Virus record (IMG/VR): IMGVR_UViG_3300029787_000317
Span: 1-24,479 of that record
Length of the DNA: 24,479 nt
Strand: one strand, 5' to 3'
Origin: a virus
In this document: positions 1 to 10,800 of the stretch, piece by piece
Position numbering within the stretch: the stretch's first letter is position 1
Layout of the letters: every line of letters starts with the position of its first letter
The notes under the pieces: generated by a model
The model's database searches: none
Told to the model about the DNA's origin: nothing
What the model saw: only the letters and a program-made list of their open reading frames with translations
Program-made: the position numbers and the translations under genes

Positions 1-397
1 AAGCGTTATCTCCGCGAAGGAAGGTAGTTGAACTTGGTGTTCCGGTTGCAGACAGTTCAGCCAAACCGACAGCATCATCGGCCATCTTTGCGTTCGTAAC
101 AGAATTATCAGCGGGTTCGTTTGCTGGGATCGTCGAGGTGTATGTCGCTTCAACCGCCGCAACCGCAGCCGGTATAGCAGCCGTGAAAGTGACTGTCGTC
201 CCCGAGACGCTGTACTCTGTCCGGTGTTGAACGATGCCATCGAAAGTAATGACTACCGCATTCTCTGTGCCTGGATCACTCGACAAAGAAATTGTTGTAC
301 TTGACCCAGCGGTAAAGCCTACTCCCGCGAGAAAGGTATCGACCGTTGGCGTCCGCGTCTGGCGTAAACTGGGATCAGTGCCGTTCAGAAATGCCAT
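1..397 (-). CDS. Tail fibre / receptor-binding protein, N-terminal part (cut by left edge)
   Basis: An open frame starts with ATG at 397 and runs off the left edge without a stop; I translated 132 residues by hand. It begins MAFLNGTDPSLRQTR. It continues with a beta-rich segment around FDGIVQHRTEYSVSG (about residues 60-75). It then has the spaced motif SVTNAKMADDAVGLAEL followed by GTPSSTTFLRGD (about residues 105-131). Such 'SVT.AKLADDAV' and 'GTPSS.TFLRGD' stretches are common in phage tail fibres and tail-associated proteins, where they precede the receptor-binding part. The start overlaps the upstream gene's stop as ATGA, implying translational coupling. The receptor-binding C-terminus is outside the window, so specificity cannot be judged. 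The fibre assignment is by family resemblance. Confidence 0.75.
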   Translation of the reverse strand, partial: MAFLNGTDPSLRQTRTPTVDTFLAGVGFTAGSSTTISLSSDPGTENAVVITFDGIVQHRTEYSVSGTTVTFTAAIPAAVAAVEATYTSTIPANEPADNSVTNAKMADDAVGLAELSATGTPSSTTFLRGDNA

Positions 398-720
398 CAG
401 CTAATCTCCAAAATCGACATGGTGACCTCAATATTCGCATCCGGGCCTTTGATCTGAAGATAATCTCCGGCCTCGAGGACAAGCTTTCCTTGGATGGGGT
501 TTAGGGTGTCGTTCACCGGAATGCTAATCGCATTGGCAATAATTGCCTCGGATCCACCGCCGCTTGTCACCGTCTTCAACTCGAACGCTTTTGCATCCGT
601 TGCGTGTACGTTACATGCACTAAACCCTATAAATATTGCTGTTGTACTGCCAGGGCATGTGTACGCCGTTGCGAAACTGCTCGTCGTATCTGCAATTACT
701 CGTTGAAAAACTTCAGCCAT
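397..720 (-). CDS. Small beta-rich virion protein next to the fibre genes
   Basis: A 107-residue protein starting MAEVFQRVIADTTSS. The pattern is beta-rich: a hydrophobic segment TTAIFIGFSACNV near residue 27, then IPVNDTLN, then GKLVLEAGDYLQIKG near residues 78-92, ending VTMSILEIS. This layout (an opening about signals arising at a 'tail-facing' sheet, then 'LVLEAGD' and a closing strand ending LEI) recurs in small phage proteins encoded beside tail fibres, usually annotated only as hypothetical or structural. A good ribosome-binding site (AGGAG, overlapping the preceding fibre's TAG stop) lies just upstream. The gene ends in an ATGA overlap with the next fibre. It is plausibly a fibre-network or head-fibre component, but I cannot assign a function from sequence. 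Confidence 0.7.
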   Translation of the reverse strand: MAEVFQRVIADTTSSFATAYTCPGSTTAIFIGFSACNVHATDAKAFELKTVTSGGGSEAIIANAISIPVNDTLNPIQGKLVLEAGDYLQIKGPDANIEVTMSILEIS

Positions 721-729
721 TTTTGTCTC

Positions 730-1752
730 CTATGTCATCGCCAAAAGTAGACCGACACTCACTGGGCCAGTTGGCCCTTGTAATCCTTGGGCGCCGGTCT
801 CACCCTTGTCACCAGTCCGAATAAATTGGACCCGTATCGTATCTCCCCCACCGAACGTGCCGTTGCTGTCCACATGGGTCAGATTAACCTGGAGCCAGGC
901 GGTATTATCGGTACAGGCTCCGACCGTGTAGATGGCGAAGTTCGCCGGGGTGCCTTGCTCCACAAAAATCATATGGCCATTTAAGGTGGATGAACTGTCG
1001 TCCATGGTCATGATGTAATCAGAGATGTCCGGGTTGCCGGTACTATTGGTTACATTCGAAAAGGCAACGGCTGTGACGCTTCCTGGCGTTGCATGATTGA
1101 AACGCATCTCCCCGGTGCCAGGGTCCGCCATAGACGTGCTAACATCAAATCCGTAAGGGAACGCCACAGTATCCAAGATGGAGGCGCTGGCTGATGCAGC
1201 CGTGGCAGAGGACGCAGCGGCGGAAGCCGACGCAGCGGCAGCCGATACGCTGCCAGACGGCCCGTCTACTTCCTCTAATGCATTCGCGCTGGCATTCCAT
1301 TCCCAGCTTTTGTCAGCTGATGGCGCCGGGCAAAATGCGCTGACACTGGTTGCCGTTGAAACCGGGAGCTTGATGCAGCGGTCGATCTGCTCTTGCATTT
1401 GCTGCATCATCTGGGTGAGTTCGTCGTAAATCCTTTCGTGAGTACCGCCGCGATATTGATCCTGGTTTGTGAAATCATCATCCTGGAGTAAGGTCAATTT
1501 GCGGCGGATTGTGAGTGTCTGGCCAGAGGCGGGAGGGGTTCCCATTGTGACGTTTCCGCCGCTTGCAGTGCCGACACCCGAGACCGAATAGTGGGTTGTT
1601 TTAGTTTGGATAACCTCCGCACCTGTGGACGTGGTTGTTAGCACCACCTCCAGGTCATCGTCATCAAACACAAGGAATGTGTACGCGAATACTGTCGTAC
1701 TACCGTTTCCGGTATACGGGCCAGTCCGAGTTGTTTCACTAGATATAGGCAT
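730..1752 (-). CDS. Tail fibre with T7 gp17-like anchor and collagen-like tip
   Basis: About 340 residues from ATG at 1752. The same frame extends to a GTG at 1761, but AAGGA would lie only about 1-2 bases from that GTG, so the ATG (MPISSETTRTGPYTG) is preferred. Residues 1-130 match the virion-anchoring N-terminus of T7-type fibres: the GNGSTTVFAYTF motif, RRKLTLLQDDDFTNQ, and a helical stretch YDELTQMMQQMQEQI. Next comes an Ala/Ser-rich linker (DNA about 1170-1262). A beta domain follows, with the motif MADPGTGEMRFNH and the phrase DDSSSTLNG. The C-terminus is a short collagen-like Gly-X-Y run (GDKGETGAQGLQGPTGP) ending ten residues before the stop. No large receptor-binding domain follows, so this looks like a short fibre or an adaptor to which other proteins bind. 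The role is inferred from the N-terminal anchor and the position after the internal virion proteins. Confidence 0.85.
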   Translation of the reverse strand: MPISSETTRTGPYTGNGSTTVFAYTFLVFDDDDLEVVLTTTSTGAEVIQTKTTHYSVSGVGTASGGNVTMGTPPASGQTLTIRRKLTLLQDDDFTNQDQYRGGTHERIYDELTQMMQQMQEQIDRCIKLPVSTATSVSAFCPAPSADKSWEWNASANALEEVDGPSGSVSAAAASASAAASSATAASASASILDTVAFPYGFDVSTSMADPGTGEMRFNHATPGSVTAVAFSNVTNSTGNPDISDYIMTMDDSSSTLNGHMIFVEQGTPANFAIYTVGACTDNTAWLQVNLTHVDSNGTFGGGDTIRVQFIRTGDKGETGAQGLQGPTGPVSVGLLLAMT

Positions 1753-1823
1753 TATATCCACATCCTTGAGAATATCTCAACACTTATAGCACAAGACATT
1801 TTCCGCCGTCCATATTTGATCAT
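1752..1823 (-). CDS. Possible 23-residue bridging micro-ORF
   Basis: In the gap between the giant protein and the fibre, a frame reads MIKYGRRKMSCAISVEIFSRMWI. Its ATG overlaps the giant gene's TGA as ATGA. Its TAA overlaps the fibre's preferred ATG as TAATG. It therefore fills the gap exactly, in the style of couplings used throughout this operon. There is no strong ribosome-binding site of its own beyond purine-rich GAGGGAACGGAA inside the giant gene's last codons. It may be a real micropeptide or only a translational bridge that carries ribosomes to the fibre gene. No family is recognised. It could also be chance, since the frame is short. Confidence 0.3.
   Translation of the reverse strand: MIKYGRRKMSCAISVEIFSRMWI
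1766..1780 (-). promoter_or_regulatory. Small inverted repeat before the fibre gene
   Basis: TTGAGA and TCTCAA form a 6-bp inverted repeat around three bases, immediately upstream of the AAGGA sequence that would serve the fibre start at 1752. It could be a tiny hairpin modulating access to the ribosome-binding site, or chance. No function is established. Confidence 0.25.
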
Positions 1824-4800
1824 CTATTCCGTTCCCTCTTTTCTTGATAGCCCACAACAAACGCTTGATATGGGTCAAACCCTTGGGTCTGACCGTCCAT
1901 ATACCGCTCGAAATAATCAACAGTCCTGACAACCTGGCGCCCTGGCAGGCGGGCCAGATATGATAATAGCATCCAGGCGTTCTTAGTTTCCGAGCGAGAC
2001 AACTCGCCGTCTTTAAAGGCGCCTGATGTCTGCACACCCATTTCCCCCAACCGCATGAGAGGCGGGCCAGAAAAACCAAAGTCAGACATCATGCCTTGAA
2101 CCAATTCCCTGAGAATAGGCATGCCGCCAACTGCAAAAGATGCTGAGAGCTTCGCCACCCAGGCCCACCAACTCTCCTCCTTTTCCTCATCCGGGCCGCC
2201 GTCCAGAATATAGGACGACAACACCGCCGGTAAAACGGTGAGCATAAAAGTATGATAGCCAAATTTGATAGCCGCCTCGGCACTTGGCTTGCGCCCAAAC
2301 TTCTTACCTTCCTCAACTTGCATCTGATAATGAGCCGAGAAAAATGTAAAAAATGCCGTAAACAATCTTTTATATTCATGGCCCGTTTGGACCGAGGCCA
2401 GGTTCATTGGCTCCCCAGAGCCTTGCGTCCGGCGCACTTGCATATCTGCAAAGGCAATAGCATCGGGTTCATATGCAGGGACGCCGTCCACCGCACCATC
2501 CATGACCTTCTTATAAGCCCCAATCCAGGTGGGCATGGCCACTAAAAAATCCGCTTTTGAGACCATCCAAAAGGCGGCATCTCTAAATTGATCCATGGTG
2601 CCGCCAGGCTTCCTCCGAGATAATTGGTCTCTGGCGTTTTGATCAAAGGTGGCTGCCCTCGCTCTCATCATAGGGGACAATGTGAAGACATGCTCGGCGG
2701 TGAAACTTGGATCTGCAAAGGCTGTCTTTACACCGGCCATGGCGTATTTAGCGCCCAACTGGGAGACCGTATTGGTAAAACCAAACGGCTGCACTAAAAC
2801 GGTGCGGAGTGAGAAACCCATTTCCGCAATGGAAACACCAAACCTGGCATGGCGCATAAACTTCTCCCAATGATTAATGGGATCCACATCGCCAGCCGCC
2901 ACATGCTTGAGCCAGTTTTCTAGCTCCCGGATAGCGCCCTGGCCCCGCGTATTCGCAATGGCCTGACGCACACGCGGCGACTTCAAAACCTTGTTGACCT
3001 CGATGACCGCCTCACGATGGGTCACATCATGGATCACACCATCCAGATGCTGAAACAACGGGCTTAATGTCAGATCCAATTTTTGATCACGGTTTGCCAC
3101 GCGGGCTTTTGTAAATCCATGAGACGTTGCCGCATTAGATAGTGTGCCAGAGTAAAGCGCCTTCTCTTGTTCGGTCTGGGTTCGGTCGAAGGTCTTTATG
3201 TTTTCTTTGAAATCAAACTTGATGGGATAGTATCCGCCCCTGGCAACTTCGTATCCGTTGAGGATAACAGGATCCGCCTCAACCTTGGGGGGCGCAAACC
3301 CTGTGACCCGCTCCTCCACCGCTTTGATTTGTGGCCAGAAACTATCCACATGATCCCAGATCGCCTGGACAAACTGCCAATCCGTTTGATCTAATTCATT
3401 TAAGATGGCATCGATCTGAGCATCATTCCATCCAAAGCCATTGGTGAGCGTGTCGCGGTTATATGCATTGCCCGCATTAAGAGCGACTGCCAGGATCCGA
3501 TCCTTTGACATGGACGCATTGATGGCCGGGATGAAGGTCTTCTTGGTCCAAAAGTTTTTCTTCCGGCCCTCATAGATCTTCATAATTTCTTTCATGGCCA
3601 GCATATTATCGTACCGCATTTTCGCCGCAGCTGAGTTGGCTTCACTGATGGGCAACACCAGGTTCCGCCACATCGGGCCAAGTTCTTCGAAGCCATCCAG
3701 TTCCCGTGAGATGCTCTCTGCTTTTCTAAACACCGCCATCAACCCGCCAATAAAATCAGCGGCAGTGCGTTTCTTTTCATCAAAAAATTCTCGAGGCTTC
3801 CGCTCTTTATTGTTGGCGTAGATATGCTCTTCCAATTCAGTCATCATCTCATCGAAGATGCGCTTGGCCTCTTTGGAACTCTCCCGGCCCGACTTGGCCA
3901 TGGACTTTACCGCATCCCTCAAAAGCATGAATTGCTCGAAGGTCATTTCTTCTGAGTTTTTGGGATCCTCAATAATCTCCACCGGGATCACAATCCCGGC
4001 GCCAGTGTTCTCATTTAACTCTGTGGCCCAGGCATCGATGGCGGCCAATGTTCCGATGGCCTGGTCTGTATTAATGTCACTTGGACCCAGACCGTAGGCC
4101 GCCAGGACGGTTTGGATGTAACGCAAATGGTCACCATCCATGTTTGCTTTCCGAATATCAGTGATCTTCCGATAGCGGGCAAATTCTTTGCTGGCCTTAT
4201 CTCGGGCCGTGATGGCCTTTTGTGCCTCAATGAAGATGTAATGGTTCCACAGCTGCTGCCATTTATGTTCCGCAGCGGCGGCAAAGTCTCTCTTAGCAAT
4301 GGCAAGTTCAGCCCGCTTGGCGGCCTTGAGTTCAGCCTGGGAGAACTTATGCGGCGAGTTCAATTCCTTGATCGTCATTTGCTGGACATGGCGCCGGGCT
4401 GCTTCTCTCACCACAGCCGGTGGGATCCGTTGCATCTCTCGGGTATCCCTGGCGCTTGCCCTCTCGGCCCGACGCTGGAGCCTGGATGCTTCTTGCCTGG
4501 CCCGAGCGGCCTGGAACTCGGCAATGTTCTCACCACCTGGCGCGGCAGCCATTTGCTCTTCAGCATCGGTAATATCGTCGCGCCGATCCTGGACTGTCTG
4601 AGCGCCCTCATCGGCAACCGTCCGTTCAGCTGCCGTTGTGAACTCAGCGTCCGCGTCCATCTGGCGGAGCAGTCTTAATTCCTCCACCAGAAACTCACCA
4701 CGATCAGTATTGTGAAGCGCATCCATAGCCTCGGCGCGTATCCGTAGCGGATCCAGGCTCATGCCCATTTCCTCATCAAGCCGCTGTTTGGCCTCTAGAT

Positions 4801-7800
4801 CGATGGCGTCTTGCATCTTGGGATATTTGACAGACCTAGAGCCATCCTCATTGATGGTGACCTGGGCTGCTTGCATGATGTAGTCCAACATCTCAGAGCC
4901 AGACGAAAATCCAAACATGGCCGAGGCGGCCTCGATGGGAATGGATTTATCTTTGTCCGTTGTATAGATGCCGGTCCTCCCGCGACCAGGCAGAAGTGCC
5001 ATGCCGTCCTGGCCGATCAGATCAACCACATCATCTTTAAACAATTTGACCGCCACATGATCACCGGGCGTCTCGCGATCTAAATACTCACCAAACCGGA
5101 GATAGTTGATAGCCCGCCACCAGGGCCGGTCATTATATTCCTCGCGGACAGTGTCCTTCATCCGCTCCAGAGCCAGCATATACTCGCCAGTCTTTTCCTT
5201 TTTAATGTCTCTCAGGAGCCGTTTTAAGAGCCGCTGACGGGCATTCTCTACGCTCTCTTCATACTTGGCCTCATACCTCTCACGGGCCTGGTCGTTGGGG
5301 AAAATCTCTGGATTGAGGTTCATGCGATAGCTGTCTTGCATCTGCGCCATCGCAATCTCTTCATCGGTCGCCAAAAGCCGATCCATCACCGCCGTGATCT
5401 CTGGCGTCATCTCGACATTGAGATTTCTGATATCCTTGTAGATGGACATCAGCCAATCGGCAAAGCGCCGGAAGGCGCCCCGGAGTTCTTTGGTGGGCGC
5501 CTTGCCCTCAAAGAAATAAGCTTCCATGCCTCGCGCAAATTTTTCATGATGGACGGTCTCGATCTGGTCGAAGCTCTCTACGCCGAGCCAGTTTAGCAAT
5601 ATCTTATTGTCAGCCTCGAAAGCGCCAGCCGTTGTTGGATCGATAGCCATGTCGCGCATGACCTCGAGGAAGAAATGACCGCTCTCATGTAGGAAGGTCG
5701 AAACATCCGCTTGCTCAAATAAAGAGATGACCCGCTTGGCGCGATCAGGGGTTATGGAGAAGGATCCTTTGTGGGCTTCGTCGCCCTGGAAATGCCGTTC
5801 TCTCTCTTGTCTCTTCTGTAAATTTTGTTTAACCTGTGCGTTCGGGTTGTTGCTTAATATGGTCCGCCACGCGGGGAGGTTTATTCCACGCCGGGCTTCC
5901 ATCTCCTTAGCAGCAACCCGATCTACATACAGGACGTTTCCCCGCTCCGCTGACTTCTGCAAGTAAGCCTCGATGCCGGAACCCTCTTCATCCTTTGGAA
6001 TATTTTCCAGACGCCGGAACCCGTGAATTGTTTTGATGGCGCCGGTCTTCGGATTGAACCCGACTTTGACATTCTCCCCTTCCCCATCGGTTAAGTTGAG
6101 AACTGCCTGGACATCCATCACGTTGCCATTCTGATCTGTGCGCTGATAGGTCAGAATTGGATCCGCCAGGTGAAAGAGTATTTCTTTCATATTGCGCGGC
6201 GTGAGCGAGTGCTTGTCTTCTAAGACTTTCCGCAACACAGCCTGTGAGACTTGGATGTTTTCGCCCTCGATGCCGGACATGCGAAGCACCTCGGGAAGAT
6301 CACCAACCACAATACTTGGTGGGATTTTATCCCGGCGCTCTTTGTCAGTGGCATTAAGCCAGGCATCGAGCCGGTCGTTAAATGCGTTCTGTTGATCGTT
6401 GGCGGGGTTGGTTGATTGCGCCTGGAAAAAGACGCTGGCGTCAGAGAAGCTTCCCTCTAATCCTCCAAGGGTAGCTGGATCGAAGGCGGCAACTCCGCTT
6501 CCAGTTCCGCCGGGAGCGGTTCCTCGATCCCGTTCGGATAGGCTATCTCGAGATAATTCGCTCTCGTAACTGCTATCTCTAAGCGGAGCATCGATGAAAT
6601 TATCGGATCCGCTTTGTCCATACCACTCAGGGTCATTGATGCCTCCGGCTTCGCCATTTATCTGTTCCCTTGCATCATCAATAGAGATTTTTCCATCAGC
6701 ATGATCATACCATATCTGAGAGATTGTGTCTTTATTTTGTTGATTAGATTTATAAGCGGGAGTGAATAAACCGCGCACCGCTTCCCAAGTGATCGACTGC
6801 ATTTCACGGGGCAAGATACCGCGCTCCGCAGCTGCGCGGCGATAAGCTTCTGCAAAAATCCCATATGTTCCTTGAACACCCGTCAGCGCAGATGACCTTG
6901 CATTAGGCATACCTTTTCCGGCACTTGTGGCTAGGTTATGCGCCACTTCGATATCCTTGCCCGCCAATGGCTGTAATAGCGCAGCGGCAACCGCGTGAGT
7001 ATCAATGGTCACGTCACCGGCATCTGCATTTGGCGAGAGGATGTTGTTATAAAAATTACGGACCTTGTGCTTGGCGCCCATACGCAATGTGATGTTCTCA
7101 TAGCTTGGGTCATCAATGACCGAGATGGCCTTGGCTATCTCACCAAACCCACCCCAAGATGTTTTTGATTTTTCTCCCACGGTCTCCAGGTCGATGGCCA
7201 GCGCATCTTGGGCGTTGTTCCTGGCCCAGTCCGCAAACTCACCTTCCGGTGTGACCACCCGATAGTTTCGGGAGTTGTAAGCCTCGTCATAAATGCGAAG
7301 CCAAATTGCCTTGAGATGAGGATCATCAAGTTCCCTAAGCCTTTTGCCTTTAACTTCATCCCAATACTTCTGATTTTTCTCAGTGACCTTGCCTGTCTTC
7401 TCATCGACCATAACTTTGGTCGCGGCAATTTGTTCCATGGCCGCATCGTATTTGTGATCCTGGGCATAAGTCATAATGTCCAGAACTCTCTCCGCCAGGT
7501 TTACATTTTTAAACCAGTCCATTTGTGGCGACAGAGCAGCAAGTACACCAGCCACTGATCGATCAGGAATGCCGTAAAGCTCTGACCATCTGTTGGTCAA
7601 TGCCCGAGCGCCATCGTACCAAAGATGGCTTCTCTCTTTGACTTCATTTGGTACTTGGTCATGAAGCCACAAAAGATTGTCCACCGATTGCTGAATGATG
7701 TTTTCGAAAACCTCTTCCGGTGTTTCGTTTTCTTTCTTTGGCTTATAGCTGGGATAGTTCTGGATCAGACCGGCATGATGTTCTGCCATGGCTGGATCAA

Positions 7801-10800
7801 GTAAAGATTGCTCCAGGTCAATAATCAGGTTTTCGGCTACAGGATCTTCTGTTGCATTGACGCCGGTTGGTAGCCGGGTGCTAATCCGGTCAGCGTGGTT
7901 CGCGACACTTTGAAAAAGCATCATGGGATCTTCGCGATTATATGCCCCAGTGTTCGCGACACTTTTTACCTGGCCTGGATCGAACGCAACCCAGCTTTCG
8001 GATCCTTTATCCTCGACTTTATTTTCATATACAAAGCCGTCATAGCCTCTGGACTTGAGCGCATCCACTAGCTCTTGCATGGTTGCACCAGCTTGGTATC
8101 GCACTTTCACGCCAGCCTTATTCACTTGGAAATACATATCTTCCATGCTGCTTGCGCTGGCATCATCGACAATTCGAAGCGGGTTTTGAATTGAGAGATA
8201 AACCGGGATAATTCGTTCACCTTCTCTTTGTATTCCTTGCGGATCCCGACCCACCATCCGGGCCAGGCGATCCGTTGGGCGGCGTTCACGCTGATCCTGG
8301 ATCCGCTCGTTGGCCGCCTCCGCTGTCCCAAAATGAGCAAAAGGAAAAAACTGATCAAACTCACCATCACGTCCTGTGCGACTTGTGCCATGATAAACAA
8401 CCAGCGGGTCTCCGTTTTCATCAACAACCTTGCTGTCACCGAACCATTGTTCAAACGCCGGGCTGCCAGGTTGGAACATGGGATCCGCTTCCGTTTCGGC
8501 TGCGCGGATCTGCGCCTTGATGGTCTCATTATCTTGATTAATATCGATGCCCATCATGTCGAGGGCTTCGCGGAACCGTTCCACCGATTGCTCGAAGTCT
8601 TGGATCAGGTCATCTTGATCCGGTGTTCTGAGCGGCAGCCCCCGTGTCTCATTATCCAGCGCAGCCAGCAACGCATCCCGATCAACATAGCCGCCACCCT
8701 CTTCGGTGGTTGGCAGCATGCCGAGGATCTCGGCGGTGCCAGGATCGATGGTATCCCCATCGGTCATGCCTGTTGTTTTCTTAAACAGACCCCGTGCCGT
8801 CGATGGGGTGACCCCCATGGCATTGAGTTCGGCTGCCAGGTTCGACCCAATACGGACGCCGCCCGCGCTTCTCAGATAATCAATGAGCGGCGTATCTGAG
8901 AGGCCAGGCACTTGGCGCCCGGCTCTGGCGCGATTGATTTGCACATCCAGCTGAGTATCAGTCCGAGGCATAACCTCGGGTCTGGAGACAAATGACGGCT
9001 CCCTCTCCAGGAATAATTCATAAGGATCTCTACCAGCCCTGGCGCCGAGGGTTCTAAATGCTGCCCGCCAAACAGAAGCGACGGCCCTGGCATCTGCATC
9101 ACCGAGACGGCCTGTGCTTTTAATAGCGCCAAACACACTTTCAAATATTTGGTTTTCGCTGGATGCTGTATCGGTAAAACCGTCTTGCTCCATCTGAGTA
9201 ATCAGCGTGGCAAAATTTTCATTGGCATGCTCATCGAGCATGTCCAGTTCGCGGTTCGTCAAATCATCGGTGTGGAATTTAACGTCCCGTTGTAGACCAG
9301 GGATATGCTCTGCGATGCCATCGATGGCGACGAAATTTTCCACCGGGACTTCCAAGTAATGTCCGGCATTGCGGACATCCTCCAGCTGTTCGGCGACACC
9401 CATCGCCTGATACATCTCTTCTGGATCGATGCCCTGGCTCTGGAAATATTCTGTGGCGCCCGCCTCATCGATGAACACAGTTTCTGAGCCGGTCTCTTCG
9501 GCCAATGTCCTGAGAGCTTCTTTGAGGGTCTCCGGGTCACGCTCTTTTGTTTTGGTGTTTTCCGCCTCATCAACGATGTTGGATAATCTCTCAACGCCAT
9601 CATCAGTCTCTTGCCGCCGCCGGTCGAGATCTTCCTTGACCAGTTGCTGATCCCTCTGACCGCGACGGCGCTCCAGTAATGCTCTCGGGGCCGCCGTCGT
9701 AACAGCAAGCGTACCACCAACACCGGCACCAATGATGCCCGCATCTCTGAGCCGGGACAACGCCTGGCCCATGGTCATCTTTTCATCGAGAATGCCAATA
9801 TCGTATCCAATATCGACAGCTTCCACGAACACCTCTTGTAGACCCTCGGCCCCGATGGATCTCAACGTGCGGCCCATGAGAGATCCGCCGTCTCTTGTTA
9901 GAATGCCGAGCGGGATCCGTTCTGTGGCAAATTCTACAGCCCCTTTAAAAAGAGCCTCTGCCGTTGCCTGGTCCGGGCTGAACCCCCGTCGCCGGGCCTC
10001 CGCATAGGATTGCCCAAATATCTGGCCACCTAAAATGGCCTGACCAGCAACAGGATTTCTTGTGATCAGACTGGCCAGTACCGATGGGGCCATCTGGATA
10101 GTGCCGCGTGTAATCTCCGATATGTAAAAAGGAATTGAGCCTTGTTGAAAGTTCGGCTGCTCTGCCGCAAATTGTTTATGCCCTGCCTCTGCGAGTTCAC
10201 GGGATCTACGGGTTAGCTGGATTGACCCTTCGCTCTCGACATCCTTTCTGGCTTTCTCATAAGCAGAAGCATCTGCCCCTAATTGTTCCTTCCGCAATTG
10301 AATCAATTCTTCGCGGAGCGGGCCTCGCTCTTCGATACCAACGGTCTGGGAAAATCTTGTCCAAACGCTTTGCTCTTCAGCAATCTGGTTTTCAAGTTGC
10401 TTGATCCGAGCATTCCGGGCCGAGGGATCCGTTTTATATTTTAATGCATGACGCTCCAAGCTTGCCCGATAGGCTGAACTGTTCTCCAGTATCGAGGTGC
10501 CAAGACCACCAATTTGCTGCCTTGCCACACCAGCAAGGGTGCCAGGTAGGGATGTAAAAATCGCGGACCAATCGTCTGGCTTGCTATCGGCAATCGATTT
10601 TCGAAGCCGCATTAAATCCGTAATGCGTTTGAGCGCCGGGGCATCCTCTTTCGATATGACAACATTCTTTTCCTTGTTGAAATATTTCATGAGGTTTGGA
10701 TGGGACGTGACCGTCTTTCGGAAGACTTTCTTAAAAGCCTCATCCTTCACCAAGGTGGGATCCGCCCGGACCATACTCTCGGGCAGTTCGAGTTCGCGGG

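Noticed and set aside
730-1262. Frameshift or pseudogene in the fibre gene
   Set aside because: The frame is intact from anchor to collagen-like tip, with a proper stop overlapping the next gene's ribosome-binding site.
1753-1761. GTG at 1761 as the fibre start
   Set aside because: The purine-rich site would be only about 1-2 bases away, and the family's N-terminus begins at the ATG at 1752.
1777-2079. Minus-strand frame overlapping the end of the giant gene
   Set aside because: Out of frame with the conserved C-terminus of the giant protein; composition is shadow-like and there is no ribosome-binding site.
4112-4678. Plus-strand open frame of 188 codons
   Set aside because: Antisense to the long helical region of the giant protein, with Cys/Leu/Pro-rich shadow-like composition and no family resemblance.
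6418-8479. FQ sites as viral 3C-type protease sites
   Set aside because: The LFQ resemblance to picornaviral 3C sites is superficial: the following residues differ and no such protease is encoded here. A structural border is the simpler reading.
8228-8899. Plus-strand open frame of 223 codons inside the giant gene
   Set aside because: It lies antisense to the conserved ADP-ribosyltransferase-like region, has no recognisable domain, and its existence follows from the codon use of the opposite strand.
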